From Phoronis australis (lineage: Eukaryota > Phoronida > Phoronidae), in contig NMRA01000353.1 in NCBI GenBank assembly GCA_002633005.1, positions 9,625 to 73,624 of the forward strand: 64,000 bases of DNA, in the 5' to 3' direction. Under the pieces are notes generated by a model. That model saw only the letters and a program-made list of their open reading frames with translations. It made no database searches and was not told where the DNA came from. Below are positions 35,536 through 47,921 of this stretch, one piece after another. Made by a program: the position numbers and the translations under genes. Within the stretch, counting starts at the first letter, position 1, and each line of letters starts with the position of its first letter.

Positions 35536-37194
35536 AAAGTGACGTTGTATTTGTAACAGTATCTTGAGTTTGCACATATGAAAAGTGTGTGTGCTTTTAA
35601 CTGAGGGTTTTCCTTGACAGCTAGGTGCATCAACTTCTTTTTACCATTTTTTCGTGATTGGCCTGGTAGTGGACAATTATTGAGAGTTCAACTCTCACTA
35701 GAAAACATTCAATGTGTGGTCATCTTAACTGAGGTGATGACTCATATATTAAATTGCTCTTTATGCACTTGCATTTATATGTGTGTGCATTGTTGTCTCA
35801 TCTCAGCATGGATGTCCGGTGTCTGCTGCTATACCTTTTGCAGGGTACGATTTAAATTTGGAAGATGTGTTTATATGAGGTTTTATGAAGTTGACTAAAA
35901 ATGGCGACGACTTCTTGATTTTTAACAGTTTGGAGTACAATTTTGGCTTCCACCTCTATCCGCCAAACTACTTGGAGGACGATTGTAAAAATTTGCTGAT
36001 GTGTTTCTGATTAAAAGGTTGGGTCTGACTTTGAAATTCGGACGGGTTTCACTACTTTGGTGCACCTTATTTGTATTTCTTTTCATCCACGGGTGTGTCT
36101 CTTTAACCTTGTTGGGACCTTTGTAAAATTTGACAGACGTGTTTCTACGGAGCTGACAACATATGTGACGCATTTCATACGTATTCAACTGTGCCCCCTA
36201 GTGCCATATTTAGTTGTTTATGTTTGGTTCTGCATTTCTGATTTTGTTGTAATTTTACAAAATTAATTTTATATTATAAGTTTCACTTCATCTCCCTACG
36301 ACTTTTGGATGGTTTCTTTTTTGACACTAATAAACATCACTAGAAGCACAATGTTTCCGGTGCTCCTGGATGCATTTCAACGTCCCACGATGTTAATACA
36401 CCCACATGTTTCTATTTGACTTAAGACTTTTCCTAAATACCTCCTCTACTTCTCTGTCAAGCGCCTTGTGATGGACTATTACGTTTTTGGGAAATTTGAG
36501 CATGTATTTCTTTATTTTAAATTCAAATACAAAATATTTTTTAAAAATCATTTTTGTTGATATTAATTAAATTTCTTCGAATTGGTTCTCAATAATGTTT
36601 CCATTTTGGACTTCTTTGACCTTTTTCTGCACGTTATTTTACCATAATGATGAGTCAAATATGCCAATCGGATCACGTTTGTGAAGTTTGGTTGTGAAAA
36701 CTGATAGTGGTAAATTGGAACTTTCTAGTATTCAATATGTTATGCGCCTCCTAATGGCCTTTCTATTTTTTCATTTTGTTTTGCTTGTCTGTTCCTCTGG
36801 GAGGATCATTGTGACAATTGCCAGAAAGCATCTTAGTGGCATGAGCTTGATATGACATTGATTTTCTGATGAGTTTGAGCACTGGAGTGATGTCACTGCA
36901 GTTGCATCTTCGCAACTGAATCTCCTATTGCCCTTGTAGTAAGTTCATGACAGAACTCAACAGAAAGATGGTCGTAATTAAATACTGTACCATCTTGATT
37001 GTTTTCATGTGTGGCTCACTTATCTTAATAGTTTCAGTGCAATGGGCCCACATGCGAGGCCTGCGCACGTCTGGTACAACGTGTATCAGACCGCCTGCAA
37101 TTTATTTTTTTTATAATAGTTTCTGAAAAGTCAATTTTGTATGAGTCAGATTAGTTCTTTTATAGCTTTTATTTGAAGTTTGCAAATTTATTAC
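35536..37194. other. Gene-free stretch with dispersed-repeat snippets
   Basis: Only short echoes of 'GCCCCCTAGTGCC'-type repeat blocks (about 36192, 36750) are seen. No gene is recognised. Confidence 0.35.
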
Positions 37195-37310
37195 AGTCAT
37201 TAGGAGCCATGACTGTGGCGTCTCCTAGAGGCAGTTTTTTTATACCCATGGCTGTATCTCCTTAACTGTATACAAGATTTTTATGAAATTTAATAAGTTT
37301 ATTTCTAAGA
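37195..37310 (-). repeat. Inverted single copy of the 0.6-9.2 kb tandem-repeat unit
   Basis: Reverse-complemented, this stretch reads AAATTTCATAAAAATCTTG, then AAGGAGATACAGCCATGGGT and CTGCCTCTAGGAGACGCC. This is the same order of landmarks as the array units on the plus strand. Confidence 0.65.
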
Positions 37311-37982
37311 ACTTGACAGCTAGCAACAATGACTCAGATAGATCTGACAAATACTGTGCCCTTTGGTGTTAATTTCATGATTTCCGTTTTCCTCCGTTTC
37401 TCTGAAGCTGCTTGATGTATTTTTTTGAAGTTTAATTTCTGTAAAAATGATAACGAGTTCCTGTTTCGATATACTTTGTCCATCTAGTGGCCAATTTTAT
37501 GATTAAATAAACACCCCTAGAAGCACACGGTTTGCGGTGCATTCATGACACCTTTAAATTGCCACATTCCTCTTGTGCATTATTGCTTTTATTTAAAAAT
37601 ACGCAGTTAAGTTCTCAAGAACTCTTGCTTGCTTTACTGCTGCTGAGGATGTCAACCAGGGGTTGAAAATGTTTCAACATTGCAACAGTGCCCTATGCAG
37701 GCCACAAGGAGGCTCCGCATCAAGATTCAAATTAGGAATTTTAAAAACATGATGATAGAAAAAATTCGAACAAACTCTCATGTGCATTTGGAAAAAAGAA
37801 ATAATACTGTAGAATTACAAAAATCTTATTTGTTCTTTTAAAATTACAGATGAATAGCAGACACGTCCAAAGTATTAAGAACAGAAAATTATTGTTAAAA
37901 ATTAGAGAAAAACGTTGAAAGGTGTCGAACAAATGTTTTACAAAACAGCTGTTTTAAAAACTGTGGCCTCGAAGTTGATTCT
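37311..37982. other. Gene-free stretch
   Basis: Nothing beyond low-complexity AT-rich sequence is recognised. Confidence 0.35.
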
Positions 37983-38363
37983 TTACTGAAGGCGCTGTAG
38001 ACTGGACAACCCATGAACTATGGCACTCTTTAATGACTTGTAAAGACGCTCGTTAGCAGCTCGGCTGAGGTGCACACGATCCTGGTATTCCAGCTTCATA
38101 TTGTTCTTAAATCTTTGATGCTCCCCAAATTGGACGCATGGAAGACTTTGTACAGTAGTCTTGAGGTGGCAATTAAGGTCGTCCAATTTGTCATTGAAAT
38201 CCGGTGATGTGTATCTGTAGAGTATGGAGCCCAACACGATTACTTTAACACCATACTGTTGATGCAAGAGGCTCTTCAGTGCTAAAATGTAGTGCAGCAC
38301 TGTGTCCACAGGTAGAGAACTTGAATCATTCCCACCTACGAGTGTGTGTCCCGTATTGGAATC
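37983..38363 (-). pseudogene. SGNH/GDSL-type esterase domain fragment
   Basis: On the minus strand the frame reads HTLVGGNDSS (block III G-x-N-D), VIVLGSILYR in the middle and DRVHLSRAANERLYKSL near the end, containing the D-x-x-H of block V. These are the conserved blocks of SGNH hydrolases. The N-terminal nucleophile block (GDS) is missing, and the similarity stops sharply near 38363. Such domains occur in ORF1 of CR1-like LINEs and in transposon-associated multidomain proteins, so a fragment of a mobile element is likelier than a host enzyme. Confidence 0.55.
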
Positions 38364-40182
38364 GGCGAAATTAGGCCTTTAAATTTGGTAGAAAATGCGT
38401 GGAAACATGACAGCATATTGTAACATGGTCTTTTCACATAAAGCAATATTGAAATTCGTCGAAAATGTTCTAGTATAAGCTAAATTTTCAAAATTATTTG
38501 CCTTGAAGTCCTGCAACTAATAATCGCCGCCAACCTTGTACAAAGATTGAAGATTTAATAGCAACACGACATTTAGGTACCGGTTTTATATTAAAGCTAT
38601 GAAAGGAAACCTCCATTTCATGAAAACATAACGAATTATAAAGTCTTGTACTCAATTTATCGTTTTAAATGCAATCGTAAAATATATTCCAATGCAAGCA
38701 GCCCATACTGGAGTTCAAATGCGGGAACGGCTCGTATCGGAATATTCCGATTTGGGCCGAATTCCAATACAGGGCAGAACACCTGCACTCGATTACATGT
38801 ATGTGCCTATTGCACAGGCTAGCATTCACCCATATTGCATTTCTGAATTGATTTTCAAAATAGAATAGTATGCTTTCAAAAGCGGAAACATGCTCAATTT
38901 TAAGTCGCTATTTTATTACTAGCGCGAGTTGCAGTTATCGCCTGGGACATTGCATTGCATTGCGAGATCGCACATTTTGGAATTCCAGGCACCAGTCAAA
39001 TTTGGTGACCTCTCGGTCATTTTGGAGACCACAGCGAGAATTACTGGATCTACATATTTTCACACACATTGTGTGAAACTTTAGTTTTCTCAGCAATCTG
39101 TTCTAATTTGAAACGTTCAACAATCATAAAGAAATGATCATACTTTATTCATGTTGGAAATAGTATTCATAATATTCATCACGTTTAATTCAATACCACA
39201 CGTGCTATAGCCTTAGAGTCTATTTTGGATGGTTACTGGAGATTTGATTCTTGAAATACATCACCCTTCTGACCTCAGGGCAATAAAGTTTATAATCAAT
39301 AGGCTTTACTGACCCACTTTTGAAGGAAGTTGTGCGTTACCGTGAGTGCTCAAACAGTTGAAAAAATTACTACCCTGTAAATCCCACAATTCAGAGTGCA
39401 CATGGTGGCTATTTCTGTGTCGGTTTCTAAATTTGAGTTCAGCAATCATCTAATGGGACACCTTTTTCAGATTTCTTGAAGACCAAAATCACGCCAAGCT
39501 ATATGAGTGGTGCATATTTGAGTGCTTATATCAATTTCCTGTGAAAATATAAGATTTTTGACTACCATAGCACAACAGAGTAGGAACACCAAAAATAATG
39601 CAAAACATCTGAGGAAGCCTTTAAAACATAATTCGCACTATCTGGAAAAGGTATTCAGTTTGATTCTTCATGGAAAGTCTTTAAAAACTTGCAAAAGCTG
39701 TGTAAAAGTTACGCATAGATGATTCAGTTTAAAATTTATTTTTGGAAAATTACATTTCCAAAAGTTGGAAAATGTGCACAACTGTTAATATCCCGCGAAA
39801 CACATAAGGACTTGTCGCAAATTATTAACGTGTGTTTACAAGCGAGATCTTCATTTAAAAGCGTGACATTCTCAAAATCATTATTATGAAAGTAAATCTT
39901 CAATTGTGAATGTTCAAGGATCAGAGGTAAAGAGTATAGTTAATTGTAATGAAACTACTGTACACAATTTTTTAACATGGATATCTGTGTGGTTAAGTCA
40001 CACAGCAAATCTGACAAGCTTTCCTCTAAATCAACTTCAATCTTAAAAGTGCATTAAAGAAGAAGACCTTGAGCACTTAATAGATGACTGAAAAGGGTTT
40101 TTCATAGACTAGGCAAAGGTATGGATAAGTAGAATCAACTTACTCCAGAGACTAAAGTGTTGTGACTCTCTACAGTCCTTTG
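38364..40182. other. Gene-free stretch
   Basis: No gene, RNA or element ends recognised. Confidence 0.35.
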
Positions 40183-40600
40183 TCAACGACTGATGACGTG
40201 ACGTCCAGGTGTCCCGCCGTTCTGTTTTCCGGAAGTAGTATGACGTCGTAGATAGGCGGAAGCTGCATTGGTGATTAATGGTGAGCTTGTTAGTCTTGAT
40301 ATATATAATTCCTTAACCTGTTTTGAGAACCAGTTCTCATCTTCAGCCAGGATCTTGGCATATCTGCCACTTACAGTATGGCCAGAGGTTCCTAGATGCT
40401 CTCCCACCCTAGTCCACTTTTTTGTGCTCTTTGATTCTGGTACGCAGAGATCGCTTAGTCTCGTCAATGTAGGTATGGGATGGATCTTCAGTGCAGGACA
40501 TTTGAATGTGACACAACATGGGCAATCGAGGGGCCGGGTGGGTAACTTGAGGTGGACTAGCTTGTTTCTCAGGCTGAACAACTGTGACGAGCTTGGTCAA
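40183..40600 (-). pseudogene. GIY-YIG domain fragment of a second, different Penelope-like element
   Basis: The minus strand reads PMLCHIQMSCTEDPSHTYID followed by ETKRSLRTRIKEHKKVD, then in another frame RVGEHLGTSGHTVS and KILAEDENWFSKQVKELYI. Y-I-(G/D)-E-T-x-R, R-x-x-E-H, and the downstream H and E are GIY-YIG nuclease features. The glycine after TYI is Asp here. The sequence differs strongly from the element at 16.7-18.3 kb. RT is absent, so only the 3' end remains. Confidence 0.6.
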
Positions 40601-42949
40601 TTCTTAAATCCAGATGTTACACACAAATATTAATGCTCCAGATACTTCGCCCTCTGATGTGGTGTGTGTACCGCTGACAGGCTCAAGGCCGAAACCAATG
40701 AGAACTAGGATTCCTCTTTAAATCATATAAATGATAGTATATTTTATTCGATCTGTAAACAACAAATTACAAAACATTAGAAACTAATTAATCTAAATAA
40801 CAGTTACTTGTCAAACGCTATTTATAATTCCGATATAAAATTTAATTACCGTAATAAGATTCCTAGCTTATTATTTTGGTAAATCTAAACACATTACTGA
40901 TCTAACTTCCATGATAACTGCATCATATTCAAACATACTTGTATTAAACTATTTAAACTTTCGTTATTTCTTATTCACGCTATTTTTCATAATAGTCAAA
41001 CATATTTCTGAGTTTTCTATTTGACAATAATTCTAAATAAACCTTATTTTACTTAAATATTACAATACGAATAATAGTAAATAACTACTTACTTCTGTGG
41101 AGGAATCAAAGTCCTGCTACATCGGTTTTAACTTCATAAACTGCTTCACTACTTCTTAACCCGTTTACATCTCCGTTCTGAACTGCTGTAAAATGCCTTC
41201 TCATTCAGAATTTATATGATTCTAACCCTATGACTAATCTAGTCACTTTTCATGATTTTACTTGCCCCTACCAAATTTGTCACCGAATTCTCTTGTCAGT
41301 GAATAGCTGTACTACGAACATGGCCATATTTAAAGGTTATTTCTTGGAATCTATCCAATTATACATAGAACTCACTACAACTGCTGCATGGAACTATATG
41401 AGTAACACTATTACATAATAAGCCCTGTTTCCTAGAGTCATCAACCCACACACTGCACTCATCCCATCAGCTGTAGTCACATGCCCGATTCTAACATAAA
41501 CATAAACACAACAGTGTGAGTTGTGCATATTGAATGTATATGTGCAAAACAGAACTTGAATCAAATAGTGGTTTAACTTGTTATTGTGCCGCCTAGTGTC
41601 AAGTTGTTTGCTAACTTCTATACCCAGTTTCTAGGCGGATGTTTTTTAAATTAGGTAAATCTTACGTTGATGTTACAGAGACGACAACACCTCACCATTT
41701 TCAGGTGGATCCTACAATTTTTTCCCGTTTTTATTACGTTTGCGTCTGTTTTTTCAGTGTTCCTGTCTTTACGCCAATGCGCTTGAAAGACGATTAATGT
41801 CATTCTTTTCTATTCTTTTCTTTTGTTTTTTGTACCTCAAATTCTCACAAGCTACTTCATTGATATATTGGTATTATGCTGTATGTCTTTCAGTTTAGGA
41901 GAATACGTCTGACCTTCATTTTTAGTCTGTCTGTTTAATGTGGTGCTTGAAGGATCTTCATGAGATATTCTTTGGATGTGCTTCTGATAAAGTATTCACA
42001 AGTTTGCTCAAAACCTTAAATTGCCTTTGGTTGCATGCTATATGATGAGCCTCTTTGCGTTGTTTTTCAGACTGGTGAATTGCTTCTCCGTTCATGATCA
42101 ACACTACTTTTGTCGTCAAGTGACTTTTCAAGCATCACTCAATGCCGTTGACAATGGCGGGGAACGTCTTCCTTTGCATGTTATCAAAGTATCAAAACTC
42201 ATGAAACATCCTCTGTGATGTTCTCAGTAGAACCTAAATTCTTCATTAACAAGTTTCACAAGTGTTGTTAGATCGTCATTTGTTTGAAGGTTCTTTTGCT
42301 CAGTCATTCATGGATTTGCTGCAATGACGTACTTCCAGAATCCACGTGGTCGTGCTGCGACCACGTCATACAGGTTGTCCGGCCAGTTAAAGACTCGTGG
42401 ATATAAATTAGATCTACGGGTCCTGACTACAAACCCTTGTTTCGAATCCAAAAAAAATACGGAATACCTGTGTACGTTCAACTTCATTTATTTCAATGGA
42501 GTGTAATTTTCACAATTGCCAATAAGAAAATATGGACATTCCTTGCGTCACAACTATACACATGCACAGTATCTGTTCGCATCTTGCATCTTTATTTCTT
42601 CCGTGCACCAACTGTTGCTTATAGATATGAACGGTTAATAACATCAAACTTAGTTCTTATTTGCAGACACCCCATCAAGCCAACTGGAAGTGGAGAAGGT
42701 GAAGGTATGTCAATTATATTTTTCTTAAACTCAAAATTAACCTAAAGAGTTCCTACAATGCATTTCCTTAGTCTTTGAGGTTTCAGTTAGCTAATATGAA
42801 ATGAATGCCTTAAAACCTAATATAATGGTCGCATTTTTTAATTTTGAAGAAAAACTTATTAGTTCTAAGTTTGCCGCTAAATGATATAATAGGTGGAAGA
42901 TATTTGGTCACTTGACAATCAATTGCATTACTGACAAAACACAGCAGAG
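40601..42949. other. Gene-free, AT-rich stretch
   Basis: 40730-41100 is strongly AT-rich. No supported gene is visible; open frames here lack splice context and recognisable motifs. Confidence 0.35.
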
Positions 42950-43356
42950 CAGGGCCCGGTCTCCAATCTTTTTACTCGAAATGGAACTCGAAATTAGGTT
43001 TGGCATTTTCTACTCTACTTTTGGGCGAAATCAAGATAAGTGTCTATTATTCTATGCTCGAGTACACAATAACTTACGTAGATAATTTATTGTCCTTAGT
43101 TCAAAGTTTGTAAACCCAATATTAAAGCAATAAGTTCGAGTTTGAACTCGAAATTTCGAGTTTTTACTCGAGTTTGTAGCACGAATATAAGGGTCTTCCA
43201 GGGCAAACTTGAAGTAGAAACTCCTATGCATAAACTATAATGTATTCGAGCACAGTCTGATAACCAATTATCTTAAGTTCGCACAAAAGGAGCAGAGAAA
43301 TTGCCAAAAATAGTTTCGAGTTCGTTTCAAGTACAAAGATTAGAGACCGGGCCCAG
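42950..43356. mobile_element. hAT-like MITE, 407 bp
   Basis: The left end begins CAGGGCCCGGTCTCCAATC and the right end, reverse-complemented, CTGGGCCCGGTCTCTAATC. The ends match at 28 of 32 positions. Flanking 8-mers CAGCAGAG and AAGACGAG agree at 5 of 8, a possible decayed target duplication. The interior is rich in short CTCGAAATTTCGAG-type palindromes. No protein. Confidence 0.7.
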
Positions 43357-43734
43357 AAGACGAGGTCGATTTTTAGTGAGAATTAGACAACTATAATGCA
43401 GACAGAGAGGAGAGTAGATATGGCCATCACACTCAAATACTAGAAGAATTTGACAACACATTCGATTTCCCACTTAGCTAACTTTCGTCGACTTTGAAGC
43501 CATACCTACCAACTTGACTCACTGGCACGATGCCGCACACAAAAGTGAGCCACAACCAACTGAACCACGGAGTGGTCAACACTCAGACAAAGCCGCATTA
43601 AACTTTGGTCACTCGTATTCATGATGAAATTGACTTACATTGACTTAAAGCCCTTGCCACCCCGTGGTGAATTGGGCCTCTGTGACCGAACGCCATCGAA
43701 TCCTGTTGTTCGTCATCTGTCTTTTTGCTGCATG

Positions 43735-44062
43735 TTGTATCCGGTGTCTTCTTTACGGTTCAGAGACGTGGAGACTTACAAAAATATTGGTTAGTAGAGT
43801 ACACGTCTTTGTAAATGGATGCCTGTGACAAATCCTGCAGATTAAATGGTCGGATAGAATCACAAATGAAGAGATTTGGCGAAAAACGGGGCATGAGAGG
43901 GTAGAGACTCAGAAAAAGCTGGGAAAATGGAGTTGGGTGGGACACACAATCAGAAAAGCTGACGAAAGCATCACAAAACAAGCCCTGTCCTGGAACCCGC
44001 ACGGAAGTCGTCGACAAGGCAGACCAGTCCAAACGTGGAGGAGGAGGATGGAATTAGCAGGG
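43735..44062 (+). pseudogene. 3' fragment of a second LINE (reverse transcriptase C-terminus)
   Basis: The frame reads LLYGSETWRL, then after a TGA KWSDRITNEEIWRKTG, KWSWVGHTIRKADESI and QALSWNPHGSRRQGRP. This is the well-known C-terminal part of LINE reverse transcriptases (R-W-x-D-x-I-x-N-E-E-L-W, W-x-W-I-G-H-x-L-R). It lies on the strand opposite to the LINE at 9-13 kb and differs in sequence. 5' truncation is normal for LINE copies. Confidence 0.8.
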
Positions 44063-44129
44063 TCTAAACACAATGCATCAACCTACGTGTTGTAGCACTC
44101 CTTCTGGGTCCGGGCCCAGGGGCTGGCGT

Positions 44130-44550
44130 CACTCACCCTAGAATGGAAGCATTCTGTCCGTTATTTATAATATTTAGAAGTACACGATTGTTAGAGTCAT
44201 ATATGCAGAACAAAGTGTTGGTCCTGACCGAGTCGTATGTTCCACACCGTCATTCCACACTCTCGTACGGTGCAAACTTGATTCCATTTCTGTGTAACTT
44301 TCACGTCTTTAAGAAATTGGAGACGTTTTCGGTCAAGTTGTAGCCTTTTCTCACCTTTTTAAGTCTGAAAACGACGGCTCTCTGCGGGCTTACTTCATAA
44401 CTACTCAGTATCGCTCTGTTAAAACAACGGCGGAGATGGTCTTCCACTCATTATGTACAACCTAATAACAGAAAAATACTTTTGAAAAATTTGCCCGTTT
44501 CTTAATAGCAACAGCCATACTAAAGGCTTCTCTTGAGGTCATGGTGAGAA
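44130..44550. repeat. Dispersed repeat, copy 2 (pairs with 26540-26995)
   Basis: Same ordered landmarks as the first copy, ending beside the TTAA where the next element begins. Possibly an LTR fragment; class not determined. Confidence 0.65.
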
Positions 44551-44716
44551 GTCTTTAAAGTGTAAATTGCAAGGTCTAAGTATGTTAAATTGTAATAATA
44601 TTTTCAAGATATTGTTAGTTGGATATATCTTCTTCCAATTATCATGTTATTGTGTCTGTAGTTACGTTAAAAAGTGAAAATTAAAAAAAATCCGCGAAAA
44701 GTTGACCTTTGACACC

Positions 44717-44741
44717 GTGACATGGTGTTGGGGAACACAAA
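44717..44741 (+). promoter_or_regulatory. 25-bp subterminal motif, left copy
   Basis: The motif (core GGTGTTGGGGAACACAAA) is identical at 24 of 25 positions to an inverted copy at 49322-49346. It lies 89 bp before the THAP start codon. It may be a transposase/THAP binding site or a shared promoter element. Confidence 0.7.
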
Positions 44742-44829
44742 CTAGATCAATATCCCAAAATGCAGTTTACCGCACATACAAAACAGTGGAAGACGAACAA
44801 GGAGCGTTCAATCTTGGCGTGATTTAGAC

Positions 44830-45076
44830 ATGGTACATCGGTGTGTGTGCGCCAACTGTGCTAACACCAGCCAGGTGGAAGGCGTGACCCTATTTAGGTT
44901 TCCCAAAGACAAGCATCTGGCCGCGAAATGGCACGTTTTCGTGTGCACTGCTCGTCATTGTAAAATGACTGTCGAGTCGGCCAGTCTGTCGGAGCCGAAA
45001 TATGCTCCGACCACTTTGAGGACGGCTGCTTCGACGACAAACATATCATGAAGTTTGAAGCTGGTCTTGTGAAAAG
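44830..45076 (+). pseudogene. THAP zinc-finger exon with a one-base frameshift
   Basis: From the ATG at 44830 the frame reads MVHRCVCANCANTS, TLFRFPKDKHLAAKWHVF and CTARHCKMTVESAS. This is the first half of a C2CH THAP domain (C-x2-C, FRFPKD, W). The second half, EICSDHFEDGCFDDKHIMKF and EAGLVKR, follows in a different frame, so about one base is gained or lost between roughly 44975 and 44999. The exon ends at a good donor (AAAAG|GTAAGTT). THAP domains bind DNA and head Kolobok and P-type transposases. Catalytic parts were not found downstream. It is the first gene inside the left terminal repeat. Confidence 0.8.
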
Positions 45077-45589
45077 GTAAGTTATCTTCATAATTTATGG
45101 CTTATATCCATGACGCTTTCTCAGTGCTTGAACTATAACGATCTTTTTTCGCAATCACCATAGTTCTCGCGGTCAACAATTGCTGAGTGTTGCCGGTGGT
45201 ATTTCTTTGGAATGTTGCCCAGTAGGCTATTTGTTGATTCAACTGTTCTTGGTGTTGTGTGTGTAGCAGCGCTAGTTGAGCATCATGTTGACCCAATGCA
45301 ATTTCATTTGCTGATGGTTCTCAAAGTCAAGTCACGCGAAGTCAGTAAGGATCATTTAGGGTATCATATTTTTGAGAATCATTGTCTTCAGCCAAATTAG
45401 AGTGGAGATATACACCTGGTACTATGGGGAGAGCAGCACTTGGGGGGACAATACCATCAGCCCCCTATGGTGCACACCGCCCATGCCGATGGGCGGCCCA
45501 GCTCTGAAGTAACTACATACATGTACTATAGCCCTGTTGTAGATGTGCTTCCGGTGAATCATATGAGCCTCTGTTAGCTACTCGCTAAT

Positions 45590-45865
45590 GGGAAATTGCC
45601 TATTAGCTGAATGGTTAGCACGCTTGCCGGTTTTATGGGGGTCGTGGGTTCGATTCCTGAGTCGGGTAATCTCGGCTATTACTACAGCCCCCCCCCCCCT
45701 ACGAGGCTATGGTGCGCTTCTGAATATCAGAGACCACTGTATTTGAGCATCAGGAGGTTCTTTGTGGGGTTTTGTCAACCAAGTAATAGATGGTGGTGTG
45801 CTGACAAAAGTTTGAACTGTTCTAACGATGGTACTTAAGTTGCACGGTTTTGATTATTAAAGTAA
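45590..45865 (+). repeat. tRNA-derived SINE
   Basis: TTAGCTGAATGGTTAGCACG (A box) and GTGGGTTCGATTCCTGAG (B box) are spaced as in a tRNA. D-arm pairing GCT/AGC is kept, but the acceptor stem does not pair, so it is not a functional tRNA gene. About 180 bp of unrelated body follow, including a C10-11 run at 45690. It lies within the THAP/P2X7 element. Confidence 0.65.
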
Positions 45866-46022
45866 CCTGCTTCAAAAATAAAACAGGGTTAACTCTGGTT
45901 TTGGCCTTTGCTTGAAGGTTATAAAAGTAGGCGAAAACTTGCACTTAGGTGACGTCGTGTTTAACTTAAATCATTGATTCAAAATGTTTTTTACTTTAAA
46001 TTGCAGTTGTTGTGCTTTTCAG

Positions 46023-46204
46023 AGTATGTGAACGAAGTAAGGAAGAATACCTTACACTTGTTGCGAAATAAAAGAGAAGCCAGTGACCTCGAAATTTGTT
46101 TGGAAATTGACGCCCCTCCAATGCTGAGTGCTGGTGCTCCAGATGTGTCCAAGGAGGAGGCCGTGGCACGGATGAGGAGCCGATATCCAGACAAATTCAA
46201 TTAG
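46023..46204 (+). CDS. Possible terminal exon of the THAP gene
   Basis: An acceptor TGTGCTTTTCAG precedes 46023. The frame then reads YVNEVRKNTLHLLRNKREA, SDLEICLEID and VSKEEAVARMRSRYPDKFN before a stop at 46202-46204. Composition is coding-like and acidic/basic mixed. The splice phase fits the ATG frame of the THAP exon but not the frame of its second half, so either a compensating indel exists or an exon is missing. I do not recognise the domain. A polyadenylation-like AATAAA lies near 46363, and a perfect 10-bp stem with 4-base loop lies at 46411-46434. Confidence 0.4.
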
Positions 46205-46873
46205 ACTGCTTGTTTTGTCAATGGACAGTACTGATATTTCTTTCCATCACATACATGACAATGAATGATATTGGGGCACGAAAAGACTGACGACCCACAC
46301 AGGTACCTTTTCGCCCCCTTACCGATGCATTATATGGGACGGCAACAGTTTACTGCTAATCAAATAAACCTAAAAGCTATGCCACAATATTTATAGTCAT
46401 TATATTGAAGTAACATTGAAATGTTTCAATGTTAGAACATAGTATGTCGCAGGGTTTATACAAAGCGGACAGCCATATGGCACGCTCAAAAGTGTTTCAC
46501 GATTTCCAGTACTGGTACTATAAATACTCTAGCATTGCTATCTGTACAGCTTTCAAAAAAACCCTAAAACATTGGTAGTGATGAAAATATACATGTGTGG
46601 GTCGTCAGTCTTCTCGTGCCTGCCAATATCATTCAAATTGTACGACAGAATAATCATTTGCACAGAATCCCAACTCTACTGTCTAACATTTTCTTGCGAG
46701 TTTTTGTGCGAGTGGTCCAAGCACTCTCTCCAGATTTCCCACTTCCTATACATGTGTATAATTTTGTGTGTTTTATACCATGTCATAGACATCTGAAGCT
46801 ATTGCATACTGGAGCTTTTGGGTGGAAATTCAGTAGTTTGCCATGTCATGGTAGTTAATGTCTTGTTGAATTA

Positions 46874-47011
46874 CAGTAGAACTCGGTAAGTTGGAGCCAG
46901 TGAGACAGATATTTCATCGAAGTCAAAGTTACTTGGAGGCGTTACAGGAATTAATGCATGCTAGCCTTTCTAGTTTCCAATGAAGCACTACCAATGTAAC
47001 GAGTCCTACTG
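46874..47011. mobile_element. pogo-type MITE, 138 bp
   Basis: TA flanks both ends (46872-46873, 47012-47013). The left end is CAGTAGAACTCGGTAAGTTG and the right end, inverted, CAGTAGGACTCGTTACATTG (16 of 20 match). CAGT-type ends at TA sites are typical of pogo/Tigger. It sits between the two genes of the THAP/P2X7 element. Confidence 0.8.
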
Positions 47012-47512
47012 TATAAGAAGAGGGCAGGAGATTCAGTCTCTACCTCAGACAATAGTCCAGATTTTTATGTAACAGCAATATTGTTGAATGTGTTCACTTG
47101 AAACTCACTAACAACTCCAGTGAGACCAATTCCTAAGTAAACCATAACTGATGTTGAGTTTAGAGGTTTATAATGTAGTTCTAGTAACATTACACTTGTC
47201 ATGACCATGTCACTATAAGTTCCTGAACATCAATATATGCTACTTTCTTTGTCAATTGTTTACCATTCTGAAAACACAGAAATCCATCATGGAATGCCAA
47301 CTTCATTTTTGTACCACTGAGATTGCGCTGTGATTGCATTCGTTTGTTAGGATATTTGTTCTCTCTATGGAACTTGTCACTTATTTCAACTCGTCCAAAG
47401 TAGATAAGGCTACTCCCCGAGTCACAAGTTTTAGTAATAGAGTACTTAGGTAATGAGCTGGAGTTGGCATTCCAGGGATAAGACAACTCGATATATATAT
47501 ACATAAATGAAA

Positions 47513-47921
47513 CTAATAAGAAAACCCTTGAAACTCAAAGTCCTCCTCATTTCCCGGTGGAGGGTAAAAAGCTCTGATGCAGGCTACTGCGCATGCTGGA
47601 ATTACAACACGGACAGTTCGTCCTAGGTAACCATGCACCCATCTTTGGAACTGTCTGTAGGCTATGTGTCGCATCCTTTTATCAAAGGGTCCGTCATAGC
47701 CATCCGGATATTGGCTTTTATACTGCAGCCATGCAGTCTCCAAAACATCACGATTGATGCACACAGGTTGAAAACTTCCATGGTCCACGATACATTTTTT
47801 TCTTCCGTTTAAGTTGTCCCTCTTCATTTCTTCCTCAAGTTTAGCAATAACCTTGTTGACCTCTTGACAACATACTCTTTCTTCAATGACTGCAGTAGTC
47901 TGACAGTTGTCACACGTGCAC
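47513..47921 (-). CDS. P2X7-type intracellular (ballast) domain, last exon
   Basis: The acceptor ATCTTGCAG precedes 47921 and the frame runs 135 codons to a stop at 47513. It contains CTCDNCQTT, ERVCCQE, KKCIVDHGSF, PVCINRD, HIAYRQFQRWVHGYLGRTV and RVVIPACAVACIRAFYP. These are the conserved cysteine set and the AYRQF-W-HGYLG / VIP-C-V-IR core of the zinc-binding intracellular domain of vertebrate P2X7 receptors, here without any channel part. Many invertebrate genomes hold genes for this domain alone. The exon joins in frame to 49044-49312 (split TG|G codon giving W-C-T-C). It lies inside a TTAA-type transposon. Uninterrupted reading frame suggests recent function. Confidence 0.85.

Noticed and set aside
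45597-45672. Functional tRNA gene
   Set aside because: A and B boxes are present but the acceptor stem does not pair and a SINE body follows.
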